A stretch of 9,910 nt of DNA from an uncultured Clostridia bacterium. GTDB lineage: Bacteria > Bacillota > Clostridia > Christensenellales > Aristaeellaceae. The DNA lies in assembly GCA_946534455.1 (NCBI GenBank), contig CAMNCR010000045.1:1-9910 (forward strand), read 5' to 3'. Position numbers and translations under genes: made by a program. Under the pieces are notes generated by a model. That model did no database searches. It saw nothing but the letters and a program-made list of their open reading frames with translations, and was not told where the DNA came from. Of this stretch, positions 1 to 5,291 are shown piece by piece (within the stretch, counting starts at the first letter, position 1; each line of letters begins with the position of its first letter).

Positions 1-992
1 TCCTCCACCACGGCCTTCCGGCAGGCCATGGGATCCATGCCCGCATAGGGCCCCGCGTTCTCGTTCATGGTGCCGTCGTCATGGGTCACGGTGATAATTT
101 CCAGATGATGCCGCTGCGCGACCTCGAAGTCGTTCGGATCGTGGGCAGGGGTCATCTTCACCGCGCCGGTGCCGAAGTCCATCTCCACATAGTCATCCGC
201 CACCACCGGGATTTCCTTGTTCATCAGGGGCAGAATCACCTTTTTGCCCACCAGATGGGTATATCGCTCGTCCGCGGGGTTCACCGCCACGCCCGTATCG
301 CCCAGCATGGTCTCAGGCCGGGTGGTGGCCACCACCACGCCCTCGCTGCCGTCCGCGCCGGGATAGCGAATGTGCCACAGATGGCTGGCCTGCTCCTTGT
401 ATTCCACCTCCGCGTCGCTCAGCGCGCTGCGGCAGGCCGGGCACCAGTTGATCATCCGCTGTCCGCGGTAGATCAGGCCCTTCTCATACAGGCGCACGAA
501 CACCTCGCGCACCGCCCGGCTGCAGCCCTCGTCCATCGTGAAGCGTTCACGGCTCCAGTCGCAGCTGACGCCCATCCGCCGCTGCTGGTTGACGATTCTC
601 CCGCCATATTCCCGTTTCCACTGCCAGGCCCGCTCCAGAAAGGCTTCCCGGCCGATCATCTGCTTGGTCAGGCCTTCCTTGCGCATGGCCTCCACGATCT
701 TGACCTCCGTGGCGATCGCCGCGTGGTCGGTTCCCGGCAGCCAGAGGGTCGGATCCCCCTTCATGCGGTGATAGCGGATCGGCGCATCCTGCAGGATGCA
801 GTCCATGGCGTGACCCATATGCAGCTGCCCGGTGATGTTGGGCGGCGGCATGACGATGGTAAAGGGCTTCTTTCCCTCCTCCCGATGCGCGACAAAGGCA
901 CCTGCCTGCTCCCAGGCCTGATAGATCTCTCCCTCGATTTCCTGCGGATTGAAGCGGGTTGCCATATCCGCGCCAGTCATCCTCTTTTCCAT
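1..992 (-). CDS. valS: Valine-tRNA ligase, N-terminal part (runs off the left edge)
   Basis: Class Ia aminoacyl-tRNA synthetase that charges tRNA-Val with valine in the cytoplasm. Only the first 330 codons are in the window; no stop is reached. The HIGH signature appears as HMGH at residues 58-61, preceded by PPPNITGQL. The connective-peptide (CP1) editing domain, which clears mischarged Thr-tRNA-Val, is recognisable from TTRPETMLGD (about 223-232) and FGTGAVKMTPAHDPNDFE (about 273-290). A CxxC pair lies at 184/187 within INWCPAC. The KMSKS loop, anticodon-binding domain and C-terminal coiled coil would lie beyond the edge. The start at 992 is chosen because GGAGG (1005-1001) sits 8 nt upstream; Met5 and Met10 are possible alternatives with weaker sites. 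The gene follows rpmF directly after a strong terminator. I see no T-box leader in the 93-bp gap, although T-boxes often control Firmicute valS. Identification is very secure. Confidence 0.96.
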   Translation of the reverse strand, partial: MEKRMTGADMATRFNPQEIEGEIYQAWEQAGAFVAHREEGKKPFTIVMPPPNITGQLHMGHAMDCILQDAPIRYHRMKGDPTLWLPGTDHAAIATEVKIVEAMRKEGLTKQMIGREAFLERAWQWKREYGGRIVNQQRRMGVSCDWSRERFTMDEGCSRAVREVFVRLYEKGLIYRGQRMINWCPACRSALSDAEVEYKEQASHLWHIRYPGADGSEGVVVATTRPETMLGDTGVAVNPADERYTHLVGKKVILPLMNKEIPVVADDYVEMDFGTGAVKMTPAHDPNDFEVAQRHHLEIITVTHDDGTMNENAGPYAGMDPMACRKAVVE

Positions 993-1000
993 GGAACGAT

Positions 1001-1005
1001 CCTCC
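1001..1005 (-). promoter_or_regulatory. Ribosome binding site of valS
   Basis: GGAGG lies 8 nt before the valS ATG and fixes that start. It begins only 9 nt after the T-run of the upstream terminator, so a read-through transcript would carry the terminator hairpin right beside the initiation region. Confidence 0.8.
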
Positions 1006-1014
1006 ATCCGTCAT

Positions 1015-1053
1015 AAAAAACGCAGCTCCGTCCGATTCCAGGACGGAGCTGCG
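1015..1053 (-). terminator. Rho-independent terminator after rpmF
   Basis: On the minus strand a perfect 13-bp GC-rich stem (arms 1053-1041 and 1033-1021) encloses the 7-nt loop TGGAATC and is followed at once by six T residues (1020-1015). This is a textbook intrinsic terminator and closes the yceD-rpmF unit. Only 22 nt separate the end of the T-run from the valS start codon, so it could also act as an attenuator or partial terminator ahead of valS. Confidence 0.93.
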
Positions 1054-1085
1054 TATCAACTCTTGCTGAAAAAAGCAGTCGACAA

Positions 1086-1277
1086 TCAGGCGTCCTTCTT
1101 TTCGTCCTTGTTGACGACCTGGACGCCGTTATAATAACCGCAATTCTTGCACACGCGATGGGCCAGCTTCATCTGATGGCACTGGGGGCACTCAACGATT
1201 CCCGGCAGTGACAGCTTCCAGTTGGCACGGCGGCTGTGCTTGCGAGCCTTGGAAATTTTCCCTTTCGGAAGAGCCAT
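1086..1277 (-). CDS. rpmF: Large ribosomal subunit protein bL32
   Basis: A 63-residue basic protein of the 50S subunit. It has the family start MALPKGKISKARK and a zinc ribbon made by two CxxC pairs, C30/C33 (CPQC) and C43/C46 (CKNC). This is the zinc-binding (C+) paralogue form. The start at 1277 is supported by GAGGAGGTG 7-8 nt upstream; that ribosome binding site lies inside the last codons of yceD, and only 3 nt separate the yceD stop from this ATG, so the two are probably translationally coupled. In many Firmicutes plsX and fatty-acid genes follow rpmF. Here a terminator and valS follow instead. Identification is certain from length and motifs. Confidence 0.97.
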   Translation of the reverse strand: MALPKGKISKARKHSRRANWKLSLPGIVECPQCHQMKLAHRVCKNCGYYNGVQVVNKDEKKDA

Positions 1278-1280
1278 GAT

Positions 1281-1772
1281 TCACACCTCCTCATTGTTTT
1301 CAAGCAATTGTCGCAACCCGGCGAACGGATATTGAATGCCCGGTTCGGCGGGAGCAACATCCGGGTCCCTGTATGCAAGGCCCGGGCAATCCTCTCTGCA
1401 AAGAAAGCGGATCGGCAGAGCCATGACGGCGTATGACATCACCAGCTTGTCCAGCGAGATCTCCTGCCCGTCGTAGGCAAAGATCTCGTCATCCTCCGGG
1501 TCGCCCCCCCGCAGGAATGTTTCATCGAAAGCATTCTCCACCGGGGCCTGCGCCTCTCCAAGGCATTTCGCGCAGCGCGCGTGGGCAATGGTGCGAAGCT
1601 GGCCCTTCAGGGAAACATTCCCTTCCTCGTCCGCCATAAACCGCCCTTCCACGATGCACTCGTCCAGCCGGACGAGATCCCCGCCGATTTCCTGATCCGC
1701 AATGGCCTGCGTGCCGGAAAACCGGTACTCCTGACCGGGATGGGCTAAAGCCTGCGTAACCTCCAGCTTCAT
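1281..1772 (-). CDS. yceD: YceD/DUF177 family protein
   Basis: A 163-residue protein of the DUF177 (YceD) family. Family members are nearly always encoded next to rpmF and are linked to 23S rRNA or 50S biogenesis; the molecular role is not settled. Visible family marks are an acidic N-terminal half, CAKCL (C67, C70) in the middle, and FLCREDCPGL (C125, C129) near the end. Firmicute relatives usually continue from that point with several more cysteines (GLCPxCG...CxC), but here the tail reads GLAYRDPDV, with no further Cys, before ending in a helix-like GLRQLLENN. At most one four-Cys metal site therefore remains. The start at 1772 has GAGGTGAGG just upstream. The gene is transcribed from a perfect consensus promoter about 30 nt away and is tightly coupled to rpmF. 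The gene symbol rests on family and context. Confidence 0.88.
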   Translation of the reverse strand: MKLEVTQALAHPGQEYRFSGTQAIADQEIGGDLVRLDECIVEGRFMADEEGNVSLKGQLRTIAHARCAKCLGEAQAPVENAFDETFLRGGDPEDDEIFAYDGQEISLDKLVMSYAVMALPIRFLCREDCPGLAYRDPDVAPAEPGIQYPFAGLRQLLENNEEV

Positions 1773-1800
1773 GTCCTCACCTCAAAAGTGACCATTTGTT

Positions 1801-1829
1801 ATTATATGATCCCTTCCACCGTTTGTCAA
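1801..1829 (-). promoter_or_regulatory. Perfect SigA promoter of yceD-rpmF
   Basis: Read on the minus strand: TTGACA (1829-1824), a 17-nt spacer, and TATAAT (1806-1801). Both hexamers match the housekeeping consensus exactly. The predicted start is near 1794, giving a leader of about 22 nt before yceD. It lies in the 90-bp gap after ackA, so yceD-rpmF need not depend on ackA read-through. I see no intrinsic terminator between the ackA stop and this promoter. Confidence 0.9.
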
Positions 1830-1862
1830 CAGGTATCTTTTCATTTCAAGCCCGGGGAATGA

Positions 1863-3101
1863 TTATTCGTCCCGAACCTTCCCGGTCGTCACCAGATCCA
1901 GGGTATCCCGCGCGATCATGATTTCCTCATTCGTGGGGATGACGCACACCGTCACCCGGCTGTCATCCGCGGAGATCACCGCTTCAGACCGGGTCTGGTT
2001 CTTCTTGGGATCGATTTTCGCGCCCATGAAGTCCAGCCCGTCAATCACCGCCGCGCGCAGGTCCGCGTTGTTTTCGCCGATGCCCGCCGTGAAGCAGATG
2101 ATATCCACCCCGCCCATGGCCGCGGCATAAGCGCCGATATACTTCTTGATGCCGTACACGAGCATTTCCTGCGCCAGCCTGGCATCCGGATCCCCGGCTT
2201 CCGCCAGCGCGTCAATGTCCCGGCAGTCGCTGCTCTTCCCGCTGATGCCCAGCAGACCGCTCTTCTTGTTCATGATGGTCAGCACTTCATCCACGCTGAT
2301 CGGATGTCCCACGGGCGTCCCGTCATCGTTCAGCGGATTGTTGGCGATAAACTGCACCACCGCGGGATCGCAGCTGCCGCAGCGGGTGCCCATCAGCAGG
2401 CCCTCCAGAGGCGTCAGGCCCATGGAGGTATCCTGGCACTTGCCGTCCTTCACGGCGCTCAGCGAGGAACCGTTGCCCAGGTGGCAGATGATGATCTTCT
2501 TGCCTTCGGGGCTGATTCCCAGGAACTGGCACACCCGGCGGCTCACATAGCGGTGGCTGGTTCCGTGGAAGCCGTAGCGGCGCACGTGCAGCTTTTCCTC
2601 ATACATCTTCGGCACGCCGTACATATAGGCCTTCGGCGGCATGGTCTGATGGAAGGCGGTATCAAACACGGCCACCTGCGGGGTGCCCTTCATGACCTTC
2701 TCGCAGGCCTCGATGCCCATCAGGTTGGCGGGGTTGTGCAGCGGTCCCAGCGGGAAGCAGTCCCGGATCGCCTGCTTGGCGGCGTCGTTGACGATGACGG
2801 AGGCCGTGAACGCGTTGCCGCCGTGCAGCACGCGATGTCCCACCGCGCCGATTTCATCCGTGGACCGGATCACGCCGAACTCCGGATCCTGCAGGATCTT
2901 CAGCATCAGCTGCGCCGCAGCCTCATGATCCGGAATGGTTTCCACAATTTCAGTCTTCTTGTCCCCGGCGCTGTGCTTGAGCCTGCTGCCCTCAATCCCG
3001 ATCCGTTCGACCAGGCCCTTGGCCAGTTCCTTTTCACCGTCCATATCGATCAGCTGATACTTGAGGGAGGAAGAACCCGCGTTGACCACCAGTATTTTCA
3101 T
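1863..3101 (-). CDS. ackA: Acetate kinase
   Basis: Cytoplasmic enzyme of the acetate/sugar kinase/Hsp70/actin superfamily. It interconverts acetyl phosphate plus ADP with acetate plus ATP, the substrate-level phosphorylation step of acetate fermentation. The length of 412 aa is slightly above the usual 395-405. Conserved motifs, in order: VVNAGSSSLKYQL at 5-17 (Asn7), GHRVLHGG (Arg90), AVFDTAFHQTMP (Asp147), YGFHGTSHRYVS (His179), HLGNGSSLSAV, MGTRCGSCDP (Arg240), FTAGIGEN and the TNEE motif (Glu392). These match the active-site Asn, Arg, Asp, His, Arg and Glu described for the Methanosarcina thermophila enzyme, offset by about one residue in the first five. The start at 3101 has AAAGGAGAAGGTG upstream. 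The gene has its own promoter. pta, its usual partner, is not next to it; instead yceD-rpmF follow, a common Clostridia order. Confidence 0.97.
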   Translation of the reverse strand: MKILVVNAGSSSLKYQLIDMDGEKELAKGLVERIGIEGSRLKHSAGDKKTEIVETIPDHEAAAQLMLKILQDPEFGVIRSTDEIGAVGHRVLHGGNAFTASVIVNDAAKQAIRDCFPLGPLHNPANLMGIEACEKVMKGTPQVAVFDTAFHQTMPPKAYMYGVPKMYEEKLHVRRYGFHGTSHRYVSRRVCQFLGISPEGKKIIICHLGNGSSLSAVKDGKCQDTSMGLTPLEGLLMGTRCGSCDPAVVQFIANNPLNDDGTPVGHPISVDEVLTIMNKKSGLLGISGKSSDCRDIDALAEAGDPDARLAQEMLVYGIKKYIGAYAAAMGGVDIICFTAGIGENNADLRAAVIDGLDFMGAKIDPKKNQTRSEAVISADDSRVTVCVIPTNEEIMIARDTLDLVTTGKVRDE

Positions 3102-3140
3102 CGTTGCACCTTCTCCTTTACCATAATAGCCTTTGCCCGT

Positions 3141-3160
3141 GACAGTCCTCTGGGACAGTC
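3141..3160 (-). repeat. 7-bp direct repeat with internal inverted repeat at the ackA transcription start
   Basis: GACTGTC occurs twice on the minus strand (3160-3154 and 3147-3141), start to start 13 nt apart. The inner part also forms a GTCC-CAGA-GGAC inverted repeat. It begins about 7 nt past the -10 box, so it covers roughly +1 to +20. It may be an operator, or chance; no regulator is assigned. Confidence 0.35.
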
Positions 3161-3166
3161 TTCTGT

Positions 3167-3194
3167 ATTATACATGTTTTTCCGTGGAAAGCAA
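3167..3194 (-). promoter_or_regulatory. Predicted SigA promoter of ackA
   Basis: Minus strand: TTGCTT (3194-3189), 16-nt spacer, TATAAT (3172-3167). The -10 box is perfect and the -35 is moderate. The predicted start near 3160 gives a leader of about 58 nt. The -35 box starts 9 nt after the stop codon of the FAD-dehydrogenase gene, so ackA can be expressed independently of the upstream operon. Confidence 0.75.
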
Positions 3195-3202
3195 AGCCCT
3201 TT

Positions 3203-4585
3203 TCAGGCTTCCGTTTCCCGGAGAATCCGCCGTGCCACATGGATTCCGCTGGCGCTGGCGTGGCTCAGGCTGTGGGTCACGCCGCTCCCGTCGCCGATCA
3301 CGTAGAGCCCCGGATACTCCGTCTCCAGGTTCTCGTCCAGCTCAACCTCCATGTTGTAGAATTTCACCTCCACGCCGTAGAGGAGCGTATCGTCGTTGGC
3401 GGTGCCGGGGGCAATTTTATCCAGCGCGTAGATCATTTCGATGATGCCGTCCAGAATCCGCTTGGGAATCACCAGGCTCAGGTCTCCGGGCGTGGCCGCC
3501 AGGGTCGGCGTCACGAAGCTTTCCCGGATCCGCCCCGGCGTGCTTCTTCTTCCCCGGACCAGATCCCCGAAGCGCTGCACGATCACGCCGCCGCCCAGCA
3601 TGTTGCTCAGCCGGGCGATGGACTCGCCGTAGCCATTGGAATCCTTGAAGGGCTCCGAAAAGGTCTTGCTCACCAGCAGCGCGAAGTTCGTGTTCTCCGT
3701 ATGTCTGGCAGGATCCTCGTAGCTGTGTCCGTTGACCGTCACGATGCCGTTCGTATTCTCGCTGACCACCGCTCCCCGGGGATTCATGCAGAAGGTGCGG
3801 ACCCGATCCTCGAACTTCTCCGTTCTGTAGACGATCTTGCTCTCGTACAGCTCATCCGTCAGATGGCTGAAGATGGCAGCCGGCAGCTCCACGCGCACAC
3901 CGATGTCCACCCGGTTGCTCAGGGTCGGAATGTCCATGGCGCGGCAGACGCCTTCCATCCATTTGCTGCCGCTGCGCCCCACGGAGATCACGCACTGGCG
4001 CGCCACCACCGACTCCCCATTGCCCAGCGTCAGCTGATAGCCCTCCGGATCCCTGCGCACCTCCGCCACCGGCGTCCCGAAGCGGAACTCGCACCGGTCC
4101 TTCAGCGCCTCGTAGAGATTCTGCAGCACGATGTAGTTGATATCCGTCCCCAGATGCCGCACCTGGGCATCCAGCAGATGAAGCCCGTTTTTCAGGCACA
4201 TCTGCTTGATCGCCGTGTTGGCCGTGGAATAGAGCTTCGTTCCCTCTCCCCCGTAGCGCAGATTGACCTCGTCCACATAGCGCATCAGCTCCAGCGCGCG
4301 CTGCTTGCCGATATGGGCATGCAGGCTTCCGCCGAAATCGTTGGTGATGTTGTATTTTCCGTCCGAAAAGGCGCCTGCGCCGCCAAAGCCGCTCATGATG
4401 GAGCAGGTTTTGCAGCGGATGCAGCTCTTCACCTTGTCGCCGTCGATGGGGCACTTCCGCTGCTGCAGCGGATGGCCCAGCTCAAAAACCACAACCCGAA
4501 GGGGCTTTGTCGCCTTCTGCATCAGCTCGTAGGCCGTATAGATGCCTCCCGGTCCCGCGCCGACAATGGCCACATCATAGATCAT
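3203..4585 (-). CDS. COG2509-type FAD-dependent dehydrogenase (uncharacterised)
   Basis: A 460-residue soluble flavoprotein with the two-dinucleotide-binding-domain fold; its substrate is unknown. The N-terminal Rossmann motif VGAGPGGIYTAYEL (GAGPGG at 9-14) binds the FAD ADP moiety. A second FAD-contacting block near the C-terminus reads YVIGDGSGVTHSLSHASASG (about 428-447). Between them C45 and CIRCKTC (C55, C58, C61) precede SGFGGAGAFSDGKYN, the signature that places it in COG2509. Many relatives carry an extra N-terminal domain and exceed 500 aa; this one starts directly at the Rossmann fold, like the shorter subgroup. The start at 4585 has an AAGAGGA site about 9 nt upstream and overlaps the trmO stop by 11 nt, so translation is probably coupled. 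It is the last gene of the GH94-trmO unit. Fold and family are secure; function is not. Geranylgeranyl-reductase-like or other FAD oxidoreductases are distant alternatives. Confidence 0.85.
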   Translation of the reverse strand: MIYDVAIVGAGPGGIYTAYELMQKATKPLRVVVFELGHPLQQRKCPIDGDKVKSCIRCKTCSIMSGFGGAGAFSDGKYNITNDFGGSLHAHIGKQRALELMRYVDEVNLRYGGEGTKLYSTANTAIKQMCLKNGLHLLDAQVRHLGTDINYIVLQNLYEALKDRCEFRFGTPVAEVRRDPEGYQLTLGNGESVVARQCVISVGRSGSKWMEGVCRAMDIPTLSNRVDIGVRVELPAAIFSHLTDELYESKIVYRTEKFEDRVRTFCMNPRGAVVSENTNGIVTVNGHSYEDPARHTENTNFALLVSKTFSEPFKDSNGYGESIARLSNMLGGGVIVQRFGDLVRGRRSTPGRIRESFVTPTLAATPGDLSLVIPKRILDGIIEMIYALDKIAPGTANDDTLLYGVEVKFYNMEVELDENLETEYPGLYVIGDGSGVTHSLSHASASGIHVARRILRETEA

Positions 4586-5279
4586 GCTTCATATCCTCTT
4601 TCTGCTTTTTCTCTACCGCCGACACGGTCAGCAGGCCGTCCCGTACGGAAAATCGAATCGTTTTCCCCGCAAACTCGAAGGCGTAGATCCGCTCCGGATC
4701 CTCCTGATAGGCCGGCCGGGGATCCTCCGCCAGCGCGCTTCTCAGTCCGGCCGCTTCCTCCTCCGTCAGGGCGCGGAGGCAGCTTTCCGGAATTTCGACC
4801 CGCACCCGGCGCTTTTCCGTTTCGTCCGTAAAGCCCCCCGTCGCCTCCGGGCGGCAGTCCGCGTAGGGCAGATAGGGCTTGATGTCGTAGATCGGCGTTC
4901 CGTTCATCAGGTCCGCGCCGGCCACCCGCAGCACCATTCCCTCTCCCGTCCGCTCGACCCCAATCAGCTTCACGCAGCTCAACCCCAGGGCATTAGGCCG
5001 AAAAGGCGAGCGGGTTGCAAAAACACCCACTCGCCTGTTGCCGCCCAGCCGGGGCGGCCGAACCGTCGGCCGCCAGCCTTCCCGTTCCGCCCGGTGAAAA
5101 CCCCAGATCAGCCAGAGGTGGGAGTAGGCTTCAATGCCCCGAAGGGCTTCAGCCACCCGGAATTCCGGCTCAAAGCGGATCGTGGAGAGAACCTCCTCCG
5201 CCAGCCCGCTCTGCCGGGGAACTCCGAACTTGGTATCATAGGCATTTTGGATCCGGGCAATCACTTTCAGCGTTTCCAT
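4575..5279 (-). CDS. trmO: tRNA (adenine(37)-N6)-methyltransferase TrmO
   Basis: A 234-aa SAM-dependent enzyme that methylates N6 of t6A37 in ACY-decoding tRNA-Thr to give m6t6A, which improves decoding. It belongs to the YaeB/TsaA-like family, whose fold is a beta-barrel unlike the Rossmann methyltransferases. Family motifs in order: FGVPRQSGL (18-26), HLWLIWGFH (54-62), RPPRLGGNRRVGVFATRSPF with RPNALGL (74-100), DLMNGTPIYDIKPYLPYAD (123-141) and DPRPAY (186-191) in the C-terminal extension. Length matches the 235-aa E. coli protein, so it is complete. The start at 5279 has AAGGAAAGG upstream. It lies 12 nt after the GH94 gene and overlaps the next gene by 11 nt. The tight spacing means shared transcription and does not imply a shared pathway. 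Confidence 0.95.
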   Translation of the reverse strand: METLKVIARIQNAYDTKFGVPRQSGLAEEVLSTIRFEPEFRVAEALRGIEAYSHLWLIWGFHRAEREGWRPTVRPPRLGGNRRVGVFATRSPFRPNALGLSCVKLIGVERTGEGMVLRVAGADLMNGTPIYDIKPYLPYADCRPEATGGFTDETEKRRVRVEIPESCLRALTEEEAAGLRSALAEDPRPAYQEDPERIYAFEFAGKTIRFSVRDGLLTVSAVEKKQKEDMKHDL

Positions 5280-5291
5280 GCTGTCCTTTCC

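Noticed and set aside
81..1016. A 311-codon plus-strand open frame at the left end
   Set aside because: It is antisense to valS, whose HIGH and editing motifs are unmistakable on the other strand.
993..1085. T-box riboswitch before valS
   Set aside because: The gap is too short for a full T-box leader, and no antiterminator consensus (AGGGTGGNACCGCG-like) is visible; the hairpin is a simple terminator.
3239..4831. A 530-codon plus-strand open frame antisense to the FAD dehydrogenase and trmO
   Set aside because: Same codon-bias shadow: His/Arg/Ala-rich product, no motif, no start signal.
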